Made by a program: the position numbers and the translations under genes
Assembly: GCA_019683665.1 (NCBI GenBank)
Contig: JADGIB010000013.1
Span: forward strand, 1-24,675
Length of the DNA: 24,675 nt
Reading direction: 5' to 3'
Origin: Solirubrobacteraceae bacterium
GTDB lineage: Bacteria; Actinomycetota; Thermoleophilia; Solirubrobacterales; Solirubrobacteraceae
In this document: positions 15,855-22,900 of the stretch, in pieces
Position numbering within the stretch: position 1 is the first letter of the stretch
How the letters are laid out: each line of letters begins with the position of its first letter
Notes under the pieces: model-generated
The model's database searches: none
Seen by the model: the letters and a program-made list of their open reading frames with translations, nothing else
What the model was told of the DNA's origin: nothing

Positions 15855-17887
15855 CAGGACTTCTCCAGCAGCAGGTGGCCGCCAGCGACCGGCCGGGCGG
15901 TCCAGCCCGGTCCGACGACCGTCGTACAGGTCTCCTCCATCACGATCGCCGGGCCCTCGACCGGGCCGGTGATCGCGTCGCGCTGGTAGAGCGCCGCCGT
16001 CAGGACCTCGCCGCCCTGGCGGTAGTCGCCGGTGGCGACCGGCGCGGCCTCGCCGGCGCCCGCGGGCGCGCCCGCGGCCGCGAGGGCCGGGCGGTCGCCG
16101 TCGCCGAGGGCGGCGATCGCCGCGACGCGGACCGTCACGAACTCGACGGGCTCGGTGCGGCTGGCGTGCCCGTAGCGCTGGTGGTAGGCGTCGTGGAAGC
16201 GGTCGCGCAGCGCGTCGGCGTGCGCGGCCAGGTCGGCGACCTCGTGGTCGCCGAGCGGCAGGGTCAGCGTGTACTCCTGGCCGACGTAGCGCAGGTCGGC
16301 GGCCGCCTCGAAGCGGATCGGGCGGTCGCCGGCGCCGTCGCGCTCGAGCAGGCCCAGGACCTGCGTCTTGAGCGACTCGACCGCGCCGGGCAGGTCGGCC
16401 GGGGCGTCGTCCAGCGACCGGTAGAAGGTCTGGACCGTGTCGTGGCGGACGTCGCCCTGGAGCATGCCCCAGGCCGAGAACGCGCCCGGCATCGTCGGCA
16501 CGAGCACGCGCGTGATCTCGAGCTCCTCGGCCAGCGCGGTGGCGTGCAGGCCGCCGGCGCCGCCGAAGGCGCAGAGGGTGAAGTCGCGCGGGTCGAGGCC
16601 GCGCTCGACGGTCAGCTCGCGGATCGCCTCGGCCATCGCGAAGTGGGCGATCTCGAGCGCCTGCTCGGCGACCTCCTCCGGCTGCAGGCCGAGCGGCTCG
16701 CCGACGCGGGCGAGCGCGGCGCGCGCCGCCTCGACGTCGAGGGCCATGCTGCCGGCCAGGCGCTGCTCGGAGGGCAGGCGGCCGAGGACGAGGTTGGCGT
16801 CGGTGATCGTCGGCTCGACGCCGCCCCGGCCGTAGCAGGCGGGACCGGGCTTGGCGCCGGCCGACTCGGGGCCGACGCGCAGGCGGTCGCCGTCGGCGCG
16901 GATGAGGCTGCCGCCGCCGGCGCCGATCGTGTGGACCTCGACGGCGGGCGCGAGGACCGGAAGGCCCTGCAGCTCGAACTCGGACTGGAGGCTGGCCTCG
17001 CCGCCGCGCACGAGGCTGACGTCGAACGACGTCCCGCCCATGTCGATCGTGATGAGGTCGGCGATGTCGAGCGCCTCGCCGGCGGCCCGGGCGCCGACGA
17101 CGCCGCCGACGGGGCCGGAGAAGAGGGTCAGGACGGCCTTCTCGTCGGCGACGGTCGCGCTCATCATGCCGCCGTTGGACTCGGTGATGTAGACCGGGAC
17201 GGCCAGGCCCTCGGCCCGCAGGGCGGACTCGAGCTCCTCGACGTACTGGCGCATGATCGGCGTGATGTAGGCCGACATGACCGTCGTCGACGTCCGCTCG
17301 TACTCGCGCCACTCCGGCGCGACGCGATGGCTGAGGACGACAGGGACGTCGAGCCGCTCGGACAGCAGCCGGCCGACCTCCTCCTCGTGGGCGGAGTTCG
17401 CGTAGCCGTGCAGGAGGACGACGGCGACGGACTCGAAGCCGCCGGCGGCGATCTCGCCGGCGACGGCGGCGACCGACGCCGCGTCGACCGGCTCGAGGAC
17501 CGAGCCGTCGGCGGCGAGGCGCTCGCGCACCTCGAAGATCGCGGCCCGGTCGAGCAGCGGCTCGGGCTTCACGTAGTGGAGGTCGTACATCCGCGGGCGG
17601 TTGCCGCGGCCGATCAGGTACGTGTCCCGGAAGCCCTCGGTCGTCACGAGCGCGACGCGGGCGCCGCGCCGCTCGAGGAGCGCGTTCAGGCCGGCGGTCG
17701 TGCCGTGGACGAAGAGCTCGATGCGCTCGGGCGGCGCCCCGCACGCGCGGACGGCCTCGATGACGCCGTCGACGAGCCGTCCCGGTGTCGACAGCACCTT
17801 GGTCGTCGACATCGTCGCCCCCTCGACGTCCTCGAGGATGAGGTCGGTGAAGGTGCCTCCGATGTCGATGGCCACGCGATACGCCAC
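15854..17887 (-). CDS. Hydantoinase A/oxoprolinase subunit (HyuA family, ATPase)
   Basis: ATP-using subunit that activates the ring carbonyl by phosphorylation in hydantoinase/oxoprolinase systems. The 677-residue product has the N-terminal Hydant_A_N motif AIDIGGTFTDL, HGTTAGLNALLERRGARVALVTTEGFRD, the hydantoinase A core with TIDMGGTSFDVSLV and TIGAGGGSLI, GPESAGAKPGPACYGRGG, and FGGAGGLHATALAEELEI. A C-terminal domain (about 520-677) ends with PAIVMEETCTTVVGPGWTA. I chose the GTG at 17887 because GAGGAG precedes it by 5 bases; the frame stays open to 17929 but the added 14 residues (ending RRRGEP) do not look native. It is the first gene of the nine-gene operon, behind a 218-base region that carries the operator. 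Confidence 0.9.
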   Translation of the reverse strand: MAYRVAIDIGGTFTDLILEDVEGATMSTTKVLSTPGRLVDGVIEAVRACGAPPERIELFVHGTTAGLNALLERRGARVALVTTEGFRDTYLIGRGNRPRMYDLHYVKPEPLLDRAAIFEVRERLAADGSVLEPVDAASVAAVAGEIAAGGFESVAVVLLHGYANSAHEEEVGRLLSERLDVPVVLSHRVAPEWREYERTSTTVMSAYITPIMRQYVEELESALRAEGLAVPVYITESNGGMMSATVADEKAVLTLFSGPVGGVVGARAAGEALDIADLITIDMGGTSFDVSLVRGGEASLQSEFELQGLPVLAPAVEVHTIGAGGGSLIRADGDRLRVGPESAGAKPGPACYGRGGVEPTITDANLVLGRLPSEQRLAGSMALDVEAARAALARVGEPLGLQPEEVAEQALEIAHFAMAEAIRELTVERGLDPRDFTLCAFGGAGGLHATALAEELEITRVLVPTMPGAFSAWGMLQGDVRHDTVQTFYRSLDDAPADLPGAVESLKTQVLGLLERDGAGDRPIRFEAAADLRYVGQEYTLTLPLGDHEVADLAAHADALRDRFHDAYHQRYGHASRTEPVEFVTVRVAAIAALGDGDRPALAAAGAPAGAGEAAPVATGDYRQGGEVLTAALYQRDAITGPVEGPAIVMEETCTTVVGPGWTARPVAGGHLLLEKS

Positions 17888-17962
17888 TGGCTCTCCTCGT
17901 CGTCGTTCCAGGTCAGGTCGGGCAGGCACCCCGTCGAGGGCCCCGCCCGTTGCAGGTCGCGA

Positions 17963-17991
17963 ATGGTCGCATAACGCACGACGATTCTCAA
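17963..17991 (-). promoter_or_regulatory. Candidate hyuA operon promoter
   Basis: TTGAGA (17991-17986), a 17-base spacer and GACCAT (17968-17963) on the minus strand. The -35 is 4/6 and the -10 is weak. It lies 13 bases downstream of the three-half-site operator, which would place that operator upstream of -35, an activator-like position. The leader to the GTG would be about 70 bases. Confidence 0.3.
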
Positions 17992-18008
17992 TGCGAGCGA
18001 CGCTCGCA
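17992..18008. promoter_or_regulatory. Perfect 8-bp inverted repeat (1-base spacer) beside the operator
   Basis: TGCGAGCG and CGCTCGCA are separated by a single A. The repeat overlaps the last half-site of the hyuA operator by four bases and reaches to the -35 candidate. It could be an extra regulator site or form a hairpin. Confidence 0.45.
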
Positions 18009-18028
18009 CGTTCGTGCGATCACCGAAC
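18005..18028 (-). promoter_or_regulatory. Three-half-site operator upstream of hyuA (IclR/PcaR type)
   Basis: Read on the minus strand: GTTCG-N5-CGCAC-N4-GTGCG. The same pattern with the same spacing occurs at 22866-22889; 17 of 24 positions are identical. The first 15 bases fit GTTCG-N5-CGCAC, which resembles, as I recall it, the PcaR box of Pseudomonas. The iclR gene ends 78 bases away, which makes its product the prime candidate to bind here. Confidence 0.6.
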
Positions 18029-18105
18029 AACGGTCGAAACGGCCCATGGCGACGGGGCCGACGAGGCGCGCCGAGGCCGGGCGGGCGCCGTCCGCGCGCG
18101 CCGGC

Positions 18106-18930
18106 TCAGCCGCGGACGCGGCCGCGCAGCTCGGGCGCGCGGCGGGCGTACGCCTCGGGCAGCGAGCGCTGGATCTCCTCGGCGGCGGCCAGCGCCTCGG
18201 GGAGGAACTCCTCGCGCATCCGCTCGACCGAGACGCGCGCGCTCGGGCAGCAGATGTTCAGCGCGGCGACCACGGTCCCGCCCTGGTCGCGGATCGGGAC
18301 CGACAGCGACCGGAAGCCGATCTCGTACTCCTCGTCGACGATCGACCAGCCGGCCTCGCGCACCCTGAGGACGTCGGCGCGCAGCTTCGACTTCGACGTG
18401 ATCGTGCGGTCGGTGTACTTGATCGGCCGGAAGTCGCGCAGCCAGCGGTCGAGCTCCTCGTCGGAGAGCGCGGCCAGGAGCACGCGCCCGGTCGACATCG
18501 CGAACGCGGGCAGGCGGCTGCCGACGTCGAGGTCGACGCTGACGACCCGCTGCGACGAGGCGCGGGCGACGTAGACGCACCACTCGCCGTCGAGGACGGC
18601 GGCGAGGACCGTCTCCTCCACCGACGCCGACAGGTCGTCCATGACCGGCTCGGCGATCTCGGCGAACGACAGCGACGAGAGCGCCGAGAAGCCGAGCTCG
18701 AGGATGCGCGGCCGCAGGCGGAAGTACTTGCCGTCGGTCTCGGCGTAGCCCTCGCGCACGAGCGTGATGAGCAGCCGCCGCGCGGCGGCGCGGTTCATGT
18801 CGGCCGCGCGGGCGATCTCGCTGAGCGTCATCGACGGCCGGTCGCGCCGGAAGGCCCGGATCACGCTGAGACCACGGGCCAGCGAGGCCACGTAGTCCCG
18901 GTCCGTCCCTTCCTCAGTCGCCGCATCCAC
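18106..18930 (-). CDS. IclR family regulator, PcaR/PcaU/PobR subgroup
   Basis: Effector-responsive DNA-binding protein. The 274-residue product has an N-terminal winged helix (DYVASLARGLSVIRAFRRDRPSMTLSEIARAADMNRAAARRLLITLVREGYAETDGKYFRLRPRI, about 13-77) and a GAF-like IclR effector domain (ETVLAAVLDGEWCVYVAR, SRLPAFAMSTGRVLLAAL, EEYEIGFRSLSVPIRDQGGTVVAALNI). SLARGL, AARRLL and LPA.STGRVLLA are landmarks of the PcaR/PobR subgroup, which governs aromatic-acid pathways in other bacteria. The start is a GTG without a ribosome binding site, 11 bases after a TAGGAT box. It diverges from the Fe-S flavoprotein gene and is in line with hyuA. Target operators are proposed at 18005-18028, 18976-18999 and 22866-22889. 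Confidence 0.9.
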   Translation of the reverse strand: MDAATEEGTDRDYVASLARGLSVIRAFRRDRPSMTLSEIARAADMNRAAARRLLITLVREGYAETDGKYFRLRPRILELGFSALSSLSFAEIAEPVMDDLSASVEETVLAAVLDGEWCVYVARASSQRVVSVDLDVGSRLPAFAMSTGRVLLAALSDEELDRWLRDFRPIKYTDRTITSKSKLRADVLRVREAGWSIVDEEYEIGFRSLSVPIRDQGGTVVAALNICCPSARVSVERMREEFLPEALAAAEEIQRSLPEAYARRAPELRGRVRG

Positions 18931-18941
18931 GGTGACCGCGC

Positions 18942-18947
18942 ATCCTA
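18942..18947 (-). promoter_or_regulatory. -10 box (TAGGAT) of iclR, near-leaderless
   Basis: TAGGAT fits TANNNT and ends 11 bases before the GTG at 18930. No Shine-Dalgarno site lies at a usable distance. The -35 region is not recognisable. Confidence 0.45.
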
Positions 18948-18975
18948 GGGGGGCGCGCCCGAAACCGCCAGATCC

Positions 18976-18999
18976 GTGCGCTTAGCGGTCACGTGGTAG
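18976..18999 (+). promoter_or_regulatory. Degenerate third copy of the three-half-site operator
   Basis: GTGCG-N5-CGGTC-N4-GGTAG. The first half-site fits fully, the second at 3 of 4 fixed bases, the third at 2 of 4. It lies in the 82-base gap between the divergent iclR and Fe-S oxidoreductase genes. GTGACCGC (18932-18939) and GCGGTCAC (18985-18992) also form an 8-bp inverted repeat across this gap. Confidence 0.3.
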
Positions 19000-19012
19000 A
19001 CAATGCGAACAC

Positions 19013-20776
19013 ATGCCCGCTCGCCCTGGATCCCAGCGACCTGCGCCGTCGCCGGGGATGCGCGCCGCGTCCGAGACCCTCGAGATCGTCTTCGAGGGCC
19101 GCCCCGTCCCCGCCGGACCCTCCGACAGCATCGCCTCCGCGCTCGTCGCCGCCGGCGAGCTCGCCTGCCGCGAGGCCGCCCCGGGCGACCGCCGCGGCGT
19201 CTTCTGCGGCATGGGCGTCTGCCAGGAGTGCCTCGTCCGCGTCGACGGCGCCGACGGGCTCCGCGCCTGCGCGACCCCCGTCCGCGACGGGATGGTCGTC
19301 GAGCGCCAGCGCCGCCCGGACCTGACCCCGGGCCCGCGGCCGCAGGGCGCCCCCGCGCGGGTGGCCGAGGCCGACGTCGTCGTCGTCGGCGGCGGGCCGG
19401 CCGGCATGGCGGCCGCCGCGGCCGCGGCCGAGGCCGGGGCGAGCGTCGTGCTCGTCGACGAGCGCGCCAAGCTCGGCGGCCAGTACTACAAGCAGCCCGA
19501 CGAGCACCTCGTCGCCGACCCCGAGCGCCTCGACCGCCAGTACCGGGGCGGCCGCGCCCTGGCCGAGCGGGTCCGCCGCTCCGGGGCCCGCGTCCTCTCC
19601 GGGGTGACCGTGTGGGGCGCGATCGACGCCCACGACCTGCTCGCCCGCGACGACGAGGGCGACTGGCGCATCCGCGGCCGCCGGCTCGTCCTCGCGCCCG
19701 GCGCCTACGAGCGCGGCGTCCCGTTCCCGGGCTGGACGCTGCCCGGCGTCATGACGACCGGCGCGGCCCAGACGCTCCTGCGCGCCCACCAGGTCGCGGC
19801 CGGCACGCGCGTGCTCGTCTCCGGCAACGGCCCCCTCAACCTCCAGCTCGCCGCCGAGCTCGCCGCCCACGGCGTCGAGGTCGTGGCCGTCGCCGAGCTC
19901 GCGCCGATGCGCCGGCCCTCCCGCCTGCCCCACGCGGTCGCGATGGCGGCCGCCGCGCCCGACCTCGCCGTCGACGGCCTGCGCTACGGCTGGGCGCTGC
20001 GCCGCGTGCCGCTCCACCTCGGCGGCGCGATCGTCCGCGCCGAGGGCGACGGCCGCGTCGAGCGGGCCGTCGTCGCCCGCATCGGCGCCGACGGCCGCCC
20101 GGTCGCCGGGACCGAGCGCGCCTACGACGTCGACGCCGTCTGCGTCGGCTTCGGCTTCGTCCCCTCGACCGAGCTGGCGCGCTCGCTCGGCTGCCGCCAC
20201 GCGTGGGACCCCCAGGGCGGCCACCTGCGGGCCGAGGTCGACGAGCTCGGGCGCTCGTCGGTCGACGGCGTCCACATCGTCGGCGACGGCGCCGGGATCG
20301 GCGGCGCCCGGCTCGCGCAGGCGGCCGGGACGCTCGCCGGCCTCGACGCCGCCCGCGCCGCCGGCCACCCGGGCGGCCCCGGGACCGAGCGCCTGCGCCG
20401 CGGCGCCGAGCGCGCCCGCCGCCGCCACGCCCGCTTCCAGCGGGCGCTGTGGAAGCTGTACGCGGCGCCGCGGATCGTCGACCAGCTCGCCGCCCCCGAC
20501 ACCCTGATCTGCCGCTGCGAGCGCGTCGCCCACCGCGACGTCGCCGCCGCCTTCCACGACGGGATCGGCCACATCGGCGCGGTCAAGCGCGCCACCCGCG
20601 CCGGCATGGGCCCGTGCCAGGGCCGCTACTGCGCGCCGGTGCTGGCCGAGATGGGCGCCCGGGCCGCCGGCCGGCCGCTGACCGAGGACGACCTGTTCGC
20701 GCCCGCCGCCCCGTTCAAGCCGCTGCCCATCGACGCGGTCGCCGCGACCGCCGCCGCCGAGGAGACCGACCGATGA
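19013..20776 (+). CDS. Fused [2Fe-2S]/FAD oxidoreductase with BFD-like C-terminus (HcnA-HcnB/opine oxidase A type)
   Basis: Flavoprotein subunit of a membrane-linked or soluble amino-acid/opine dehydrogenase. The 587-residue product joins three parts. A HcnA-like [2Fe-2S] domain has Cys65, Cys70, Cys73 and Cys86 (FCGMGVCQEC ... RAC). An FAD/NAD-type domain has the dinucleotide motif GGGPAG (126-131), a second nucleotide motif (VSGNGPLNLQL) and the closing GDGAGIGGARLAQAAG. A BFD-like Fe-S site has LICRCE and GPCQGRYC. HcnA and HcnB, or the LhpF and LhpE subunits of hydroxyproline dehydrogenase, are separate proteins elsewhere. The ATG at 19013 lacks a ribosome binding site; an ATG at 19058 would start just before the domain. 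The catalytic partner is probably the FAD oxidase encoded at 21690-22844. Confidence 0.87.
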   Translation: MPARPGSQRPAPSPGMRAASETLEIVFEGRPVPAGPSDSIASALVAAGELACREAAPGDRRGVFCGMGVCQECLVRVDGADGLRACATPVRDGMVVERQRRPDLTPGPRPQGAPARVAEADVVVVGGGPAGMAAAAAAAEAGASVVLVDERAKLGGQYYKQPDEHLVADPERLDRQYRGGRALAERVRRSGARVLSGVTVWGAIDAHDLLARDDEGDWRIRGRRLVLAPGAYERGVPFPGWTLPGVMTTGAAQTLLRAHQVAAGTRVLVSGNGPLNLQLAAELAAHGVEVVAVAELAPMRRPSRLPHAVAMAAAAPDLAVDGLRYGWALRRVPLHLGGAIVRAEGDGRVERAVVARIGADGRPVAGTERAYDVDAVCVGFGFVPSTELARSLGCRHAWDPQGGHLRAEVDELGRSSVDGVHIVGDGAGIGGARLAQAAGTLAGLDAARAAGHPGGPGTERLRRGAERARRRHARFQRALWKLYAAPRIVDQLAAPDTLICRCERVAHRDVAAAFHDGIGHIGAVKRATRAGMGPCQGRYCAPVLAEMGARAAGRPLTEDDLFAPAAPFKPLPIDAVAATAAAEETDR

Positions 20777-21660
20777 CCGCGCTCGGATGCCGCATCCCGA
20801 CCACCGAGGACGCCGCCGCCGCCCCCGGGGTCGGCACGTTCGCCGCCGCCGCCGAGGACGCGGGCGCCGGCGCCCTGTGGGTCGCCGACCACGTCGTCCT
20901 CGCGCGCGACGTCAGCTCGCGCTACCCGTACGCCGACGACGGCCGCCTGCGCGTCGACCCGGCGACGCCCTGGTACGAGGCGCTCATCGCCTGCGCCTGG
21001 GCGGCCGCCCACACGACGACGGCCACGGTCGGCACCGCCGTGCTCGTCCTCCCGCAGCGCCACCCGGTCGAGGTCGCCAAGCAGGCGGCCACGATCGACG
21101 CGCTCTCCGGCGGGCGGCTCCTGCTCGGGGTCGGCACCGGCTGGATGCGCGAGGAGTTCGAGGCGCTCGGCTGGCCCTACGAGGACCGCGGCCGGCGCCT
21201 GGACGAGGGGATCGAGGTGCTGCGCTCGTGCTGGACCGGCGAGCCCGAGCCGTTCGAGGGCGAGACGCTGCGCGTGCCGGCGGGCATCACCTGCTACCCG
21301 ACGCCGGCCCGGCCCGGCGGCGTCCCGATCTACGTCGGCGGCATGACCGGCCGGGCCATCCGGCGGGCCGCCGCGCTCGGCGACGGCTGGCTGGCCCTCG
21401 CCAACCTCGACGAGGCCGACCCCGCGACGCTCGGCGCCGCGCTGGAGCGCGTGCACGCCGCCCGGCCCGCCGGGCGCCCGCCGCTGCGGACCGTGCTGCG
21501 GCTCGTCGGCACGATCGCCGAGGACGACCTGGCGCGCCACCTGCCGCTCCTGCGCGACCTCGCGGCGGCGGGCTTCGACGAGATCGCCGTCGACCCGCCG
21601 TGGCCGGACCTCGACGCGGGCCGGCGCGTGCTCGACGCGGTCGCGACGGCGATCGCGTGA
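20773..21660 (+). CDS. Luciferase-like (LLM class) F420- or FMN-dependent oxidoreductase
   Basis: TIM-barrel oxidoreductase of the bacterial luciferase superfamily. The 295-residue product has the landmarks FAAAAEDAGAGALWVADHVV, TTTATVGTAVLVLPQRHPVEVAKQAATIDALSGGRLLLGVGTGWMREEFEALGWPYEDRGRRLDE and VPIYVGGMTGRAIRRAAALGDGWL. The GVGTGWMREEFEALG block is typical of actinobacterial F420-type members, but FMN use is possible. The ATG overlaps the stop of the Fe-S flavoprotein gene (ATGA) with GGAG 8 bases before it, so the two are co-translated. Its role in the pathway is unknown; a step on the cyclic imine or an oxidised product is conceivable. Confidence 0.85.
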   Translation: MTALGCRIPTTEDAAAAPGVGTFAAAAEDAGAGALWVADHVVLARDVSSRYPYADDGRLRVDPATPWYEALIACAWAAAHTTTATVGTAVLVLPQRHPVEVAKQAATIDALSGGRLLLGVGTGWMREEFEALGWPYEDRGRRLDEGIEVLRSCWTGEPEPFEGETLRVPAGITCYPTPARPGGVPIYVGGMTGRAIRRAAALGDGWLALANLDEADPATLGAALERVHAARPAGRPPLRTVLRLVGTIAEDDLARHLPLLRDLAAAGFDEIAVDPPWPDLDAGRRVLDAVATAIA

Positions 21661-21662
21661 GG

Positions 21663-21680
21663 GGCGGCGGCCCGGCCGCC
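21663..21680. terminator. GC hairpin between convergent genes
   Basis: GGCGGC and GCCGCC flank a 6-base loop in the 29-base gap between the LLM and FAD oxidase stops. It has no T-tract on either side. It could act weakly in both directions. Confidence 0.25.
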
Positions 21681-21689
21681 GCGCCGTCG

Positions 21690-22844
21690 TCAGAAGCGCC
21701 CGGGCGAGAAGGGCGCGAGGTCGCGCTCCGGCGCGCGCCCGAGCGCGAGCGCCGCGAGCAGGTCGCCCATGACCGGCGAGGCCGTGAAGCCGAGGAACGG
21801 GAACGTCCCCACGACGAGCCCGTCGATGCCGTCGACCGGGCCGATGATCGGCCGCTGGTCGGGCGTCGCGTTGTTCACCCCGCACCAGGTGCGCAGCAGG
21901 CGCGCGCCGCCGATCGCGGGGACGACCGAGCGGGCGATCGCCAGGTTGCGCCGCATCCCCTCCAGGTCGACGGCCGGGCGCCCGGTCACCGGGTGCGTCC
22001 GGGCCGGCCAGCCGCCGCCGATGAGCAGCGACCCGGCCGCCGCCTGCTTGAGCGTCAGGCGCCCGCCCGCGTAGTAGACGAGGTGGCCGACGAGCGGCTC
22101 GACCGGCTCGGTCACGTTGACCTGCATCGGCGGGCCCTCGACAGGCAGGTCGACGCCGAGCATCCGCGTGATGCGCGGGATGTCGGCCCCGGCGGCGACG
22201 ACGACGCGGCGGGCGGCCAGGCGGCCGCGGCCGGTCGTGACGACGAAGCCGTTGCCGTCGCGCTCGAGCGCCCGCACCGGCGTGTGGCGGCGCAGGTCGG
22301 CCCCCGCGCCGGCCGCGGCGCCCGCGATCGCGGGGGCGGCGACGATCGGGCTCGCCTTGCCCTCGATCGGGCACAGCTCGCCACCGACCACGCGCTCGTC
22401 GAGGTAGGGCGCCAGCGCGAGCAGCTCGTCGCGCCCGAGGACCTGCGAGTCGATGCCGTGCTCGCGCTCGAGCGCGACCTTGCGCTCGATCGCGGGCATC
22501 TGCGCGGGGTCGTCGGCGACGAGCAGGCCGCCCTTCGTGCGCACCTCGAGGTCGACGCCGAGCTCGTCGGAGAGCGCGTGCCAGCCGGCGATCGCGTCCT
22601 TCAGGAGCCCGAGACACGGGGCCCACTCGCGGGCCCAGCCCTCGCCCTCGACGACGAACGGCTCGTGCTGGATCTGGCCGTGCAGGCTGCCGGCGTTGCG
22701 CCCGGACGCCTGCGTCCCGATGTCGTACTGCTCGACGAGGACGACCGCGGCCCCGGCCTGGGCCAGCCGCAGGGCGGTGAGGCAGCCGGTCAGGCCGCCG
22801 CCGATGACGATGACGTCGAAGCGTTCCGGAGGGCGTCGGGTCAC
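21690..22844 (-). CDS. FAD-dependent amine/amino-acid oxidoreductase (DadA/SoxB/HcnC type)
   Basis: DAO-superfamily flavoenzyme that oxidises a secondary or primary amine (D-amino acid, sarcosine, opine or D-hydroxyproline type) to an imine. The 384-residue product has an FAD-binding Rossmann motif (FDVIVIGGGLTGCLTALRLAQAGAAVVLVE, GGGLTG 15-20), SGRNAGSLHGQ, a second ADP-binding strand (ARRVVVAAGAD) and the C-terminal signature WCGVNNATPDQRPIIGPVDGIDGL ... GFTASPVMGDLLA. SGRNAG is typical of the dehydrogenase/opine and sarcosine oxidase branch. The GTG at 22844 lies 10 bases after a TAGGAT box and lacks a ribosome binding site; a longer frame to 22892 would translate the operator and is unlikely. 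It diverges from the DapA-like gene and probably forms a complex with the Fe-S flavoprotein. Confidence 0.85.
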   Translation of the reverse strand: MTRRPPERFDVIVIGGGLTGCLTALRLAQAGAAVVLVEQYDIGTQASGRNAGSLHGQIQHEPFVVEGEGWAREWAPCLGLLKDAIAGWHALSDELGVDLEVRTKGGLLVADDPAQMPAIERKVALEREHGIDSQVLGRDELLALAPYLDERVVGGELCPIEGKASPIVAAPAIAGAAAGAGADLRRHTPVRALERDGNGFVVTTGRGRLAARRVVVAAGADIPRITRMLGVDLPVEGPPMQVNVTEPVEPLVGHLVYYAGGRLTLKQAAAGSLLIGGGWPARTHPVTGRPAVDLEGMRRNLAIARSVVPAIGGARLLRTWCGVNNATPDQRPIIGPVDGIDGLVVGTFPFLGFTASPVMGDLLAALALGRAPERDLAPFSPGRF

Positions 22845-22854
22845 AGCGGCCGGT

Positions 22855-22860
22855 ATCCTA
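22855..22860 (-). promoter_or_regulatory. -10 box (TAGGAT) of the FAD oxidase gene, near-leaderless
   Basis: TAGGAT ends 10 bases before the GTG at 22844, almost the geometry found at iclR. On the other strand TATCCT (22854-22859) could serve as -10 for the DapA-like gene, with a start near 22866 at the edge of the operator. Confidence 0.45.
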
Positions 22861-22865
22861 CTGCC

Positions 22866-22889
22866 GTTCGTATATCGCACGTTTGTACG
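22866..22889 (+). promoter_or_regulatory. Three-half-site operator between the FAD oxidase and DapA-like genes
   Basis: GTTCG-N5-CGCAC-N4-GTACG, same order and spacing as at 18005-18028. It fills the middle of the 56-base gap between two divergent start codons and overlaps the likely transcription start of the DapA-like gene, so binding would affect both promoters. GTTCG-N5-CGCAC resembles the remembered PcaR box. Confidence 0.6.
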
Positions 22890-22900
22890 CAAGGGGGATC

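Noticed and set aside
13953..15989. 678-residue plus-strand frame over hyuB
   Set aside because: Same antisense artefact; hyuB is recognisable along its whole length on the other strand.
15875..17974. 699-residue plus-strand frame over hyuA
   Set aside because: Antisense artefact made of repeated LGDRR/VDRDG-like residues; it resembles no protein family.
18989..20572. 527-residue minus-strand frame over the Fe-S flavoprotein
   Set aside because: Shadow of the real plus-strand gene, whose cofactor motifs are clear.
21690..22892. Longer FAD oxidase starting with TTG at 22892
   Set aside because: It would translate the operator (residues RTNVRYTNGSRIPAA) and lacks a ribosome binding site; the Rossmann motif begins normally from the GTG at 22844.
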